The notes beneath the pieces were generated by a model, which was not told where the DNA came from, ran no database searches, and saw only the letters and a list, made by a program, of their open reading frames with translations. A stretch of DNA of 64,000 nt from Actibacterium ureilyticum (lineage in GTDB: Bacteria; Pseudomonadota; Alphaproteobacteria; Rhodobacterales; Rhodobacteraceae). The position numbers and the translations under genes were made by a program. The stretch covers positions 372,001-436,000 of the forward strand of contig NZ_NSBT01000037.1 in NCBI RefSeq assembly GCF_002285435.1, written 5' to 3'. Each line of letters begins with the position of its first letter. The stretch's first letter is position 1. This document shows positions 8,832 to 17,614 of the stretch, piece by piece.

Positions 8832-9566
8832 TCAGAAGAGTTTCTTGAAGAAGGCCGATGCGTCCTCCATCAGCAAACGCAGTTTCCGGTCGCCCGCCAC
8901 CTTCAGCGCCGATTTCGCGCGCTTGTGCTGGACCCGGATTTCCTTCTGATGCGCGGCGGCGGCGGTTTTCAACCGGCCAAAGGCGATCGCGATCCCCTGG
9001 GGGTGTTTTTCGATCCCCGCCTCCATGATCTTCAGGATCTCGCCGCCGACCTCACTCCGCGCCTCGGGGATCGCGGCAAAGGCGGCTTTCAGCGCCTTCA
9101 TCGTGCTGCTGATCACGCCCTGCATCTGCATGTAGTTCTTCTGGTTCAGCTCGCATTTCGCGATCACCATCTGCATATAGCTGTCGCGCTCGCGCAGGTC
9201 GCGTTCGTAACGGGTCAGCGTCTTGATATAGGCATCCAGCTCTTTCTCGAACCCGGGCGTATTGGGGCCGCTGGACCGGGCGATCTTCTCCATCCTCTTG
9301 CGCGTTTCCAGCGACGGGTCGGGGATTTCGGGGAAGCCCGCCTTGATGGTCTCGTTCACCTCCTTGTGGACGCCCGACAGGAATTTCTTCAGCGGCGCAT
9401 AGACCTTGGAGCTGACACCCGCCACCTTGCGCAGCGCGTCGATATCGCGCGGGTCGGACTCTGCCAGTTTCTTGACCTTCAGCGTGTTGTCCAACACGTC
9501 CTTCGCGCCGGACAGGTATTTATAGCTCTTGTTCAATGTCTCAAGCCTGCTCAGCGCATCCGCCAT
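8832..9566 (-). CDS. Predicted helical protein of unknown function
   Basis: I do not recognise this 244-residue protein. It is rich in charged and helix-forming residues (LNKSYKYLSGAKDVLDN, EKELDAYIKTLTRYERDL) and has no signal peptide, membrane segment or cysteine cluster; one Cys sits near the middle (AKCELNQKNY). The predicted all-helical character resembles bundle-forming scaffold or phage-exclusion-type proteins, but no family can be named. The start at 9566 was chosen because GGAG lies 6 bases upstream; an ATG two codons earlier has the site too close. It sits between tig and tRNA-Leu, on their strand. Confidence 0.65.
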   Translation of the reverse strand: MADALSRLETLNKSYKYLSGAKDVLDNTLKVKKLAESDPRDIDALRKVAGVSSKVYAPLKKFLSGVHKEVNETIKAGFPEIPDPSLETRKRMEKIARSSGPNTPGFEKELDAYIKTLTRYERDLRERDSYMQMVIAKCELNQKNYMQMQGVISSTMKALKAAFAAIPEARSEVGGEILKIMEAGIEKHPQGIAIAFGRLKTAAAAHQKEIRVQHKRAKSALKVAGDRKLRLLMEDASAFFKKLF

Positions 9567-9681
9567 GGCCATCTCCGTTCCTGAAATTGATCGATCGAAA
9601 TATGACCCAGACCTAGCAAGGCGGGGCAAACCGGCCAACGGTCGCGCACCCGCTGCGCCAGAATTACACATCAAGGAAAAG

Positions 9682-9766
9682 TGGTGCGGGTGGAGGGACT
9701 TGAACCCCCACGCCTTGCGGCGCCAGAACCTAAATCTGGTGCGTCTACCAATTTCGCCACACCCGC
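9682..9766 (-). tRNA. tRNA-Leu (anticodon UAG)
   Basis: 85-base tRNA with encoded CCA (9682-9684). The acceptor arm GCGGGUG/CACCCGC, D-loop AAAUUGGUAGACGC, anticodon stem CCAGA/UCUGG with loop UUUAGGU, a short variable stem typical of leucine tRNAs (CGCC-GCAA-GGCG) and the T-arm GGGGUUCAAGUCCCUCC are all visible. The anticodon UAG occupies 9730-9732 and reads CUA-type leucine codons. Confidence 0.97.
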
Positions 9767-9898
9767 ATCAGCGGCGCTTCTAGCAAAGCCCGCGCCGGGA
9801 TGCGAGAGCGAAAGCGCCGTCAATTCAGCAATTCCTCAACCAAATTCCGCCACATTCCCCGCCCTTACTGTCCCGCGTGACGAAGAAGGAGGATCGGG

Positions 9899-10150
9899 AT
9901 GCGTCCGACCCCGCAACATGACACGGGCACCCTGGCGATCGGCACGATGGTGATGACGCTGGACGGTGCGCTGCCGGTCGAATACCTGACCCCGGGCGAC
10001 CGGATCGTCACCCGTGCGGGCCTGCGCATCCTGCGGCAGATCGACACCCCCGCCCCGCACCGGTTCGCCCTGTTCTTCGACCAGCCCCAGGTCATCTATG
10101 CCGATGGCCGCCAGATCCACAGCGACACCGGCGCGCCCTATCTGGCCTGA
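9899..10150 (+). CDS. Small Hint-like domain protein
   Basis: This 83-residue protein holds the N-terminal half-motif of a Hint (hedgehog/intein) fold: GTMVMTLDGALPVEYLTPGDRIVTR, which matches the pattern of block A in the Hint-domain proteins common in Rhodobacterales. The remainder is too short for a full Hint module, and the usual catalytic Cys/Ser at block A is replaced (the motif starts GTMVM), so self-splicing is unlikely. A strong AAGGAGG site lies just upstream of the ATG. The 3' end overlaps that of the convergent NAD(P)HX repair gene by 13 bp. It may be a degenerate remnant or a small stand-alone family. Confidence 0.65.
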   Translation: MRPTPQHDTGTLAIGTMVMTLDGALPVEYLTPGDRIVTRAGLRILRQIDTPAPHRFALFFDQPQVIYADGRQIHSDTGAPYLA

Positions 10151-11847
10151 AGCCCCAGCCCCCTGAAAACCGCTGGCAGCTGTTCCGGCAAATCCTCGGC
10201 GATCAGGCCGGGGCCAAAGGTCAACGCGCATTCCACATGCAGCCAGGCGGCGGTCTCGGCGGCCTGCGTCGGGCCAAAGCCCCGCGCCAGCAGCCCGGTG
10301 ATGAACCCCGCCAGCACATCGCCCGACCCGGCAGTGGCCAGCCACGGCGCGGAGCGTTCGTAAAGCGCGGCATTGACCGAGCAGCGCCCATCGGGCTGGG
10401 CAATCACCGTATCGGCGCCCTTGAACAGCACCACGCAGCCCGCGCGTTTCGCGGCTTCGCGCGTCGCATCGACCTTCGAGAACGCCGGCCCCTTGGTCGC
10501 GGGCGCGTTCAGCTTTTCGGCGATATCGGGGAAAAACCGCGCGAATTCGCCCGCATGCGGGGTCAGGACGCAATGTTCATGCAACATGGCAAACAGCGCG
10601 GCGGGGGCGTCCGAGAAAGCGGTCAGCGCATCCGCATCCAGCACAACCGCCCGCCCCTCGCCCGCCAAGGCCACCGGCACCAATCCCCGCGCCCGGTCCA
10701 GCCCCAGCCCCGGCCCCAGACAAAGCGCATTGATCCGGTCATCCTTCAATGTCTCGGCCAGCGCCGTCGCATCCTCCACCCCGCGCAGCATGATCGCCGT
10801 CAACTGCGCGGCACTCTCGGCCAAAGCCTCACCCGGGCTGCCCACCGTCACCAGCCCCGCCCCGATCCGAAGCGCTGCCCGCGCGGCGAGCCGGGCGGCA
10901 CCGGTTTTGCCAAGCCCGCCGGACAGGATCAGGGCATGGCCGTGGGTGTATTTGTGCGAACCACCCTCAGCGTATCCCTTATCTAGATCGCTTTTGGGAC
11001 CCGAAACTCCGGGTTCGTGCCACCACCTTTGTGTGAGCTTGGTCAACACGGTTCCGTCAAACTTACTGATATTGTTCTGCGGGCCTGGCCAGACGCCCAA
11101 GACACGCAACGCGGACTTACTTGGCAACCCTATGTCGCGAACCAATAGTTTTCCGCACAACTGCGCCCCTTCCGCAGAAAAGTGGCCGCATTTTGCGAAC
11201 TGAAAGGTAACTGTAAGACGCGCTTCGATCTGTGGATGATCGCCCGATGTCGTCTCAGGAAGCAGCGCGCGTCCACTATCAGCACAACATCCGGATGGAA
11301 TGTCGATGCTTACTGTTCTCTCGACAAGGTCCAGCTCATTTGTCTTCTGCGCAATCTCAACATCAATTGCGCGTGACAGTCCGGTACCGAAAACAGCGTC
11401 GATACCGAGATCATAACGGTTCTTCCATGGATTAAATTCGGCAAGACCCCGAACCTCCCCCATCTCCCCCCACCGCTCATAATTCACGCGCGCATCGGGC
11501 GGCAGCTTCCTGGGGTCGCCATAAAGGAACACCTTCACGTCCCAGCCCCGCTCACGCAACAACCGCGCGACGACGAACCCGTCGCCGCCATTATTGCCCG
11601 GCCCGCACAACACCACGGCCCGCCGCACCCAATCCTTTTCATTGCTCGACAAATACTCCGGGGGGTGCGGGGGGCTGGCCCCCCGCTCGGCCTGAGGCGC
11701 CTGCGCAAGCTCTGGCCATTCCTCGAAAATCGCGTCGACCACGCCCCGCCCGGCGCGTTCCATCAGCTCCAGCCCGGTCACGTCACCTGACTCGATTGCC
11801 GCCTTTTCAATGGCGCGCATTTGGGCAGATGTCAGAAGTTCGGTCAC
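10138..11847 (-). CDS. nnr: Bifunctional NAD(P)H-hydrate epimerase / ADP-dependent NAD(P)H-hydrate dehydratase
   Basis: Repairs hydrated NAD(P)H (NADHX and NADPHX). The N-terminal epimerase (YjeF_N, about residues 1-270) has GPGNNGGDGFVVARLL and the sugar-binding SIDIPSG. The C-terminal dehydratase (about 290-569) has SGGLGKTGAA, PHAGEFARFF, KGADTVIAQPDG and ATAGSGDVLAGFI with the conserved Asp. It starts at GTG 11847 with GAGGG upstream. Two oddities: residues of about 53-71 are encoded by a palindromic repeat element inserted in frame (11634-11688), and roughly 10,970-11,440 is visibly less GC-rich than the rest, suggesting a mosaic epimerase half. Total length, 569, is above the usual ~500. 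Confidence 0.93.
   Translation of the reverse strand: MTELLTSAQMRAIEKAAIESGDVTGLELMERAGRGVVDAIFEEWPELAQAPQAERGASPPHPPEYLSSNEKDWVRRAVVLCGPGNNGGDGFVVARLLRERGWDVKVFLYGDPRKLPPDARVNYERWGEMGEVRGLAEFNPWKNRYDLGIDAVFGTGLSRAIDVEIAQKTNELDLVERTVSIDIPSGCCADSGRALLPETTSGDHPQIEARLTVTFQFAKCGHFSAEGAQLCGKLLVRDIGLPSKSALRVLGVWPGPQNNISKFDGTVLTKLTQRWWHEPGVSGPKSDLDKGYAEGGSHKYTHGHALILSGGLGKTGAARLAARAALRIGAGLVTVGSPGEALAESAAQLTAIMLRGVEDATALAETLKDDRINALCLGPGLGLDRARGLVPVALAGEGRAVVLDADALTAFSDAPAALFAMLHEHCVLTPHAGEFARFFPDIAEKLNAPATKGPAFSKVDATREAAKRAGCVVLFKGADTVIAQPDGRCSVNAALYERSAPWLATAGSGDVLAGFITGLLARGFGPTQAAETAAWLHVECALTFGPGLIAEDLPEQLPAVFRGLGLQAR
11634..11688 (-). repeat. Palindromic repeat copy 1, translated inside the NAD(P)HX repair gene
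   Basis: A 55-bp element: an 8-bp GC hairpin (GCGGGGGG-CCAG-CCCCCCGC), a C-rich spacer, then GGAGTATTTGT and an A-rich end. It matches 47 of 55 positions of the copy at 51191-51245, and one of the differences is compensated within the stem. The reading frame passes through it without a stop and yields RGASPPHPPEYL in a region where the epimerase family normally has no such insert. Confidence 0.85.
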
Positions 11848-11872
11848 AGGCGCGCCCTCAAAATTCTCAAAT

Positions 11873-11909
11873 CGCCCCTATTGACGGCATGTTGCACATT
11901 TTTTAATCA
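11873..11909 (+). promoter_or_regulatory. Candidate glnB promoter with NtrC-like site
   Basis: CGCC-N9-GGCA (11873-11889) resembles the CGCC-N9-GGCG-type NtrC site described for Rhodobacter glnB. Overlapping it, TTGACG (11881-11886) and TAATCA (11904-11909) are spaced 17 bp like a sigma-70 promoter. This would leave a leader of about 100 bases before glnB. Only the sequence match supports it. Confidence 0.4.
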
Positions 11910-11953
11910 CGATAACGGGAATCCCGCGGGCCGTTTCAACAGCGTTACCCTAG

Positions 11954-12361
<408 letters not shown>

Positions 12362-12438
12362 GAACCTGAACCCCGCGGAGGGCCGGGACAGCTCCGGCGG
12401 GCCGCACCACGTTTTCTGAAAGAAGGGAAGACCAAGAG

Positions 12439-13845
12439 ATGAGCAAAGACGCCGTTCTCAAGACCATCAAGGACGAAGAGATCGACTATGTCGACATCCG
12501 CTTCACCGATCCGCGCGGCAAGCTGCAGCACGTGACCGTGATGGCGGACCAGGTGGACGAAGATTTCCTGGAAGAAGGCTTCATGTTCGACGGCTCGTCG
12601 ATCGCCGGCTGGAAATCGATCGATGAATCCGACATGAAACTGATGCCGGACACCAACAGCACCTATATCGACCCGTTCTATGCGGAAAAAACGCTGTGCA
12701 TCCACTGCTCGGTCGTCGAACCCGACACCGGCGAGGCCTATGCCCGCGACCCGCGCGGCACCGCAGAAAAGGCCGAGGCCTATCTGAAATCCTCGGGCAT
12801 CGGCGATGCGGCCTATTTCGGCCCCGAAGCCGAATTCTTCCTGTTCGATGACGTGCGCTTCTCGGTCGAGATGAACAAGGTCTCGTTCCAGGTGGACGCG
12901 CAGGACGCGGCGTGGAACTCGGACACCGAATATGAAATGGGCAACATGGGCCACCGCCCCGGCATCAAGGGCGGCTATTTCCCGGTGAACCCGATCGACG
13001 ACGCACAGGACCTGCGGTCTGAAATGCTGTCGACGATGAAGCGCATCGGCATGAAGGTCGACAAGCACCACCACGAGGTGGCGTCGTGCCAGCACGAGCT
13101 GGGCCTGATCTTCGGCACGCTGACCACGCAGGCCGACGAGCTGCAGAAATACAAATACGTGATCCACAACGTGGCGCACGCCTATGGCAAATCGGCGACC
13201 TTCATGCCGAAGCCGATCTCGGGCGACAACGGCACCGGCATGCATGTGAACATGTCGATCTGGAAAGACGGCAAGCCGCTGTTTGCGGGCGACAAATATG
13301 CCGATCTGAGCGATGAGGCCCTGTGGTTCATCGGCGGCATCCTGAAGCACGCGAAAACGCTGAACGCCTTCACCAACCCGTCGACCAACAGCTACAAGCG
13401 TCTGATCCCGGGCTTCGAGGCCCCCGTCCTGCGCGCCTATTCGGCCCGCAACCGGTCGGGCTGCGTGCGGATCCCGTGGGCTGAATCGCCGAAAGCCAAA
13501 CGTGTCGAGGCCCGCTTCCCCGACCCGTCGTCGAACCCCTATCTGTGCTTCTCCGCCCTGCTGATGGCCGGCCTGGACGGCATCAAGAACAAGATCGACC
13601 CGGGTGAAGCGTCGGACAAGGACCTGTACGACCTGCCGCCCGAAGAGCTGGCCGGCATCCCGACCGTCTGCGCATCGCTGCGCGAGGCGCTGGAAAGCCT
13701 GGAAGCCGATCACGAGTTCCTGCTGGCCGGTGACGTGTTCACCAAGGACCAGATCGAGGGCTACCTGGAGCTGAAGTGGGAAGAGGTCTATGCCTTCGAA
13801 CACACGCCGCACCCGGTCGAATACAAGATGTACTATAGCTGCTGA
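12439..13845 (+). CDS. glnA: Type I glutamine synthetase
   Basis: Dodecameric cytoplasmic enzyme that makes glutamine from glutamate, ammonia and ATP. At 468 residues it is standard. Visible motifs include [17 protein letters not shown], the metal and substrate residues [25 protein letters not shown], and [16 protein letters not shown]. The adenylylation region is [20 protein letters not shown], with the tyrosine that GlnE modifies. It is co-transcribed with glnB and ends at a strong terminator (13874-13905). Confidence 0.98.
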   Translation: MSKDAVLKTIKDEEIDYVDIRFTDPRGKLQHVTVMADQVDEDFLEEGFMFDGSSIAGWKSIDESDMKLMPDTNSTYIDPFYAEKTLCIHCSVVEPDTGEAYARDPRGTAEKAEAYLKSSGIGDAAYFGPEAEFFLFDDVRFSVEMNKVSFQVDAQDAAWNSDTEYEMGNMGHRPGIKGGYFPVNPIDDAQDLRSEMLSTMKRIGMKVDKHHHEVASCQHELGLIFGTLTTQADELQKYKYVIHNVAHAYGKSATFMPKPISGDNGTGMHVNMSIWKDGKPLFAGDKYADLSDEALWFIGGILKHAKTLNAFTNPSTNSYKRLIPGFEAPVLRAYSARNRSGCVRIPWAESPKAKRVEARFPDPSSNPYLCFSALLMAGLDGIKNKIDPGEASDKDLYDLPPEELAGIPTVCASLREALESLEADHEFLLAGDVFTKDQIEGYLELKWEEVYAFEHTPHPVEYKMYYSC

Positions 13846-13873
13846 TCACCCGATCACGGTTTACAGACGATCT

Positions 13874-13905
13874 CAGGGGCGCCTTTTGGGCGCCCCTGTT
13901 TCATT
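13874..13905 (+). terminator. Rho-independent terminator after glnA
   Basis: A 10-bp perfect stem, CAGGGGCGCC (13874-13883) with GGCGCCCCTG (13889-13898) and a 5-base loop, is followed by TTTCATT. Confidence 0.9.
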
Positions 13906-14236
13906 CCCCTGGCGCGTCTGGCGCCATCAGGCGGAGCCACGCACAGGCATCGATTGTTTCCCATGCGGCACCCAAATCAGCCCCGGCCGCCGCGCCGCAA
14001 CCGTTGAATCACCGCGACCACAGTGTTTCCATTTCGGAACCTCTGCCTGTTGATAAGCGGATTTCCGCTCAAAATTCGTGGACAATACGCGCAATTTTGC
14101 CAAACTGGGCCGATCTTGGCCGTTTGTTGTTTCTCAACCCCGGTCCAAAGGGTGAAAAACTTCTTGGTTGCCCAACTGTGTCCTTAATTGATTGCGATTG
14201 TCACTGTGTCGGAAATGATCCGTTATGGAGACGGCA
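13906..14236 (+). other. Long leader or intergenic region before the orphan gene at 14237
   Basis: 331 bp without a gene. From about 14040 to 14220 it is distinctly less GC-rich than its surroundings, as expected for a promoter region. It contains a small palindrome GCGGA-TT-TCCGC (14057-14068). I could not fix a convincing -35/-10 pair and see no tRNA or small-RNA shape. Confidence 0.5.
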
Positions 14237-15262
14237 ATGACACTAACACATTCCTGCAGTGCGACGATCCTGTTCGACGCCATGCCGGTGATCGACTATG
14301 TCGAGCTGGTCAAACAGCTTCAGCGGCCGTTCAGGAATATCGCCCTTGAGTTCGACGAGATCGAGGTCGAGCGCCAGAGCCATGCCCGCTTTATCGGCAA
14401 GCGGATGTCGATGCAGATCCGCCATGACGAGACCACGGTCGAGCGGTTCCAGCTGATCGCCGCGAACCGCCCCGAGGGTGCGACCGCCAGCGCCGAGGCG
14501 CTGCATGACCGGCTGCACGATTACAAGGGATCACTGTGCATCCGGTTCACCGAAGGCACCGAAGGCGCCGCGGCCGACCGGATCCAGTTGCAGGCGCTCT
14601 ATCATGTGGTGCGCCACCTGCTGCGTCATTACGATGCCACGCTGGTGCATTGGCACAAGACCAACATGCTGTTCACCAAGACCGAGTTCGAGAACCCCAC
14701 CGGCACGCCCCAGACCGCGGCCCGGCGGGACCCGGTCAAACCGCGCCGTCCCCAGGCCGCGGCCACCCGCCGCAGCGCCCGCCCCGAGCTGACAACCGGC
14801 GCCTTCGCCGAAGGCCACATGCAGGTGGCGCAGACCATGAACCGGCTGGACGAAAGCTTTGTCCAGGCCCAGGCGACCGGCACCGACACGCCCCTGCCCG
14901 GCAATGCGACCAGCGCCCAGCAGGCCGCCAAAAGCTGGCGCGAGGTGTTTCCGCGGCTGGAGCCCAGCGAGGATACGCTGCGCAGCTCGCGTCAGGATAT
15001 CTTTGCCAATGACCTGATCGTTGCCGGTGACGACCATGTCGAAGACGATTCCCAACCGGCCGATGTGATGGAACAGATGGTCGTCTATGTCATGAGCCTG
15101 ACATTGATGGTGCTGATGTTCCCGGTCGGCTTCGCGGTGATGTTCTATAACATCGTCGCGGGTGAAAACATTCGCATGACCGCCCGCGCCATGGCCCTGA
15201 CCGGGGTTGCCATGGGCCTGAACATGGCCGGTCTGATGCCTGCGCTATCCTCCCTCGTCTGA
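14237..15262 (+). CDS. Protein of unknown function with two C-terminal membrane helices
   Basis: I do not recognise this 341-residue protein. The N-terminal ~160 residues look globular and cytoplasmic (a histidine-rich stretch ALYHVVRHLLRHYDATLVHWH near 115-140). A low-complexity basic linker rich in Pro/Ala/Arg follows (about 155-195), then an acidic region and two hydrophobic segments at about 280-305 and 317-338. This suggests a tail-anchored or hairpin membrane protein. I chose the ATG at 14237 because GGAG lies 6-7 bases upstream; an ATG at 14225 is possible. It is monocistronic, with its own terminator and a long AT-rich leader. Confidence 0.75.
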   Translation: MTLTHSCSATILFDAMPVIDYVELVKQLQRPFRNIALEFDEIEVERQSHARFIGKRMSMQIRHDETTVERFQLIAANRPEGATASAEALHDRLHDYKGSLCIRFTEGTEGAAADRIQLQALYHVVRHLLRHYDATLVHWHKTNMLFTKTEFENPTGTPQTAARRDPVKPRRPQAAATRRSARPELTTGAFAEGHMQVAQTMNRLDESFVQAQATGTDTPLPGNATSAQQAAKSWREVFPRLEPSEDTLRSSRQDIFANDLIVAGDDHVEDDSQPADVMEQMVVYVMSLTLMVLMFPVGFAVMFYNIVAGENIRMTARAMALTGVAMGLNMAGLMPALSSLV

Positions 15263-15285
15263 AAAGACGATCTCGTCGCGAGAGG

Positions 15286-15313
15286 AACCCCGGTCCGCAT
15301 GGGCCGGGGTTTT
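15286..15313 (+). terminator. Terminator after the gene at 14237
   Basis: An 11-bp stem, AACCCCGGTCC (15286-15296) with GGGCCGGGGTT (15301-15311), has a 4-base GCAT loop, followed by a short T-run. Its near-perfect symmetry could also stop transcription from the convergent methyltransferase gene. Confidence 0.75.
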
Positions 15314-15319
15314 CGCATG

Positions 15320-16528
15320 TCAGCCCGCCCCTTGCGCGTAAAGCAGCAGGCCCCAGTCGCCCAGCACATGCTCCAGCGGCGCCCAGGCGGCTTGGAACCC
15401 GACCGGGTCCAGCCCGGCCCCGGCGGCGATCCGCGACAGGCTGCGCCGCCCGTCGATGGCGGCGATCAGCGGCGCGGCGGATTTGGCCAGCGGCTCGTGG
15501 ATTTGCAGGCTGCCCTGACGCATGCGGATCTGCCCCTTGGCCGCCACCGCCTGCGCCAGCTTGGCCGGTGCCGCGCCGCGCAGATGCGGCACCAGCGACA
15601 GGTCGCGGGGCCGCGCCCGCGCCTGGCCCGCCCGCGCCTGTGGCACGGCATAGGCGACATGGGTCTTGATCGTGCCGCGCAGCTTTTCGGCCACGGCCAT
15701 CCGGGCGGGCGCGTCCAGCGTGTCGGGCACTTGCGCGCCCTTGGGCAGCAGCCGGTCCAGATCGTAAAGCGCGGGCTGCGTCAGCCCCGACAGCGCCAGC
15801 CCGGCGCGGTCCAGCGTGGCGATCAGCTCGTCGATGGCAAAGGGCCGGTCCTGACTGTGCAGCAGCAGGTCATAAAAGCCCGCGTCGCTTTGTTCATGGT
15901 CGACCAGATGCGGGTTGGTGCGGAACGGATGCCCCTGCGGCAGGCGCGACAGGATCGCCCTGGCCGCGCGCAACCGCTCGGGCGGTGCCTGATCCGCCAG
16001 CAGCGCGCCGAACGCCTGCTGCAGCGGATAGACCCCGCTGCGCCCCAGCGGCGCATAGACCATCAGCCCGATGCCGCCACCCGGCGCCAGCGCGGCGGCC
16101 AGCGCGTCGAACCCCGCCTGCGGATCGGGCAAATGGTGCAGCACCCCGCAGCAGTCGATATAGTCGAACGGGCCGTGATCGGCGGCGTCCAGCAGGCTGC
16201 CGGTGACAAAACTGATGCCGCTCAGACCCCGGACCCTTGCCCGTTCCTCGGCAATCCTGCGCGCGGCCTGCGACAGGTCGATATAGGTGATGTCATAGGG
16301 CCGGTTCAGCCGCGTCATGACCTGCGCCAGCTGGATCAGCCCATCGCCCGTGCCGCCCCCCGCCACCAGTGCGCGCAGCGGCCGCGACCAGTCGCGTTTG
16401 CCCGCAAAGACGAAATGGTCGATCTCCAGCGGGTGCGAGGGCGAGCCGCCAATCAGGCGCTTGCGCTCGTCCGCCGGATCGCGTTCGGGATAGGGATAGG
16501 CTTCGTACTGATCCTTGACCTGGGTCAC
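15320..16528 (-). CDS. Class I SAM-dependent methyltransferase
   Basis: Methylates an unidentified substrate using S-adenosylmethionine. The Rossmann-type domain occupies about residues 45-170: motif I is LVAGGGTGDGLIQLA, the acidic end of beta-2 is ITYIDLS, and the post-II segment is FDYIDCCGVLHHLPDPQAGF, the LHHL pattern typical of Methyltransf_11/12. The start MTQVKDQYEAYPYPERDP is a recurring N-terminus of a bacterial family that also has a C-terminal winged-helix-like region (about 300-402, here RGAAPAKLAQAVAAKG). It lies upstream of no obvious partner; the EEP-family gene 95 bp upstream is on the same strand. Confidence 0.85.
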   Translation of the reverse strand: MTQVKDQYEAYPYPERDPADERKRLIGGSPSHPLEIDHFVFAGKRDWSRPLRALVAGGGTGDGLIQLAQVMTRLNRPYDITYIDLSQAARRIAEERARVRGLSGISFVTGSLLDAADHGPFDYIDCCGVLHHLPDPQAGFDALAAALAPGGGIGLMVYAPLGRSGVYPLQQAFGALLADQAPPERLRAARAILSRLPQGHPFRTNPHLVDHEQSDAGFYDLLLHSQDRPFAIDELIATLDRAGLALSGLTQPALYDLDRLLPKGAQVPDTLDAPARMAVAEKLRGTIKTHVAYAVPQARAGQARARPRDLSLVPHLRGAAPAKLAQAVAAKGQIRMRQGSLQIHEPLAKSAAPLIAAIDGRRSLSRIAAGAGLDPVGFQAAWAPLEHVLGDWGLLLYAQGAG

Positions 16529-16623
16529 GCTGGCGGAAATTCCTTGCTGGCAACGTGGGTGTTATACCCCGCCTGCCCGCCGCGGGCACCCCGAAACATG
16601 CCGCAGTGCAGCGCCCGCGCGGG

Positions 16624-17481
16624 TTACAGGCCGATTTCGGCCCAAAGCCCGGCGTGATCGGACCCCAGCCGGTCCAGCCGCTTGACCCGCCCGCCGCCGG
16701 GGGCCAGCACATGGTCGATCGGCAGCGGCAGACCGCCCAGCCAGCGCGTCGCGCGCACCGGTCCCGCCAGCTGCGTGCCGGATGCCCGGCGCAGCTCGGC
16801 CAAGGTGCGCGACCAGGGCACCATGTTGAAATCCCCCGCGATCACAAAGGGCCCGTCCTGCGCCGCCAGATCCGCCATCAGCCGGTCGCGCTGTGGCACC
16901 TGCCCATGCGGCCACGGCCAGTAGAGATGCACCGAATAGAGCCGGAACACCCCCTGCGGCGCCACCACCCGCGCCGAGGCGAACGACCGCCGTTCAGAGC
17001 AGCTGTCCGACCCCGGCCGAAACGGATAGCGCGACAGGATGGCAATGCCGTTCCAGCCCGAAAACGGGCACAAGACCTGATGCGGGTAATCGCGCGCCAG
17101 CATCTGCAACAGCGCGGCGTTCCGGTCCGACACCTCTTGAAGGGTCACGACATCGGGGCGGCGGGTGCGGATATCCTCGGCCAGTTGCTCGGCCGCGGTA
17201 TTGGTGTGCAGCAGGTTGCGCTGATAGAGCCGCAGCGGCCCCGCCCCGACACGCGGGACCGAGGCCACGATCACCCCCACCATCGCCGCCGCCGCGAACA
17301 GCGCAGGCAGCGCGCCCCAGGGACCGCGCGGCCGCCAGATCAGCCACACCAGCAGCATCGCCGCCGCCACCGGCACGCGGAACACCGCCAGGCTGTCGCC
17401 CGCCGGGTGCAGCCCACCGCCGAACCCCGCCGCCAGAATGACGGCCAGCACGCCCAGCAACAGGTTGGCGATCACGGTCAT
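16624..17481 (-). CDS. Membrane-anchored endonuclease/exonuclease/phosphatase family protein
   Basis: The N-terminal ~80 residues contain two or three hydrophobic helices, so the catalytic domain is membrane-tethered and probably faces the periplasm. The EEP (DNase I-like) fold follows with its metal and catalytic residues: RRPDVVTLQEVSDRN (Glu), GNGIAIL-like WNGIAILSRYP, YSVHLYWPWPHG, VIAGDFNMVPWS (Asp and Asn) and GSDHAGLWAEI (Asp-His). The substrate could be a nucleic acid, a phosphodiester or a phospholipid. Its start is divergent from the hydrolase-OsmC gene, with 133 bp between them. Confidence 0.85.
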   Translation of the reverse strand: MTVIANLLLGVLAVILAAGFGGGLHPAGDSLAVFRVPVAAAMLLVWLIWRPRGPWGALPALFAAAAMVGVIVASVPRVGAGPLRLYQRNLLHTNTAAEQLAEDIRTRRPDVVTLQEVSDRNAALLQMLARDYPHQVLCPFSGWNGIAILSRYPFRPGSDSCSERRSFASARVVAPQGVFRLYSVHLYWPWPHGQVPQRDRLMADLAAQDGPFVIAGDFNMVPWSRTLAELRRASGTQLAGPVRATRWLGGLPLPIDHVLAPGGGRVKRLDRLGSDHAGLWAEIGL

Positions 17482-17614
17482 CCACCGCTCCGATCAAAGG
17501 GGGGCACGGCTGTCACACTCTCTCACCTTAATGTGACGCGCCGGCTTCAGGGGTTGCCGCACAGTGAACACATCGCCACCCTTATCGCAATGCAGTTCCA
17601 CGAAAGGGCGTCCC

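Noticed and set aside
9682-9766. tRNA-Leu as a phage or island integration site
   Set aside because: No integrase, no repeated tRNA end and no foreign cargo were found on either side.
9899-10150. Mini Hint protein as an active intein
   Set aside because: No exteins, no complete splicing blocks and no catalytic residue at the block A position.
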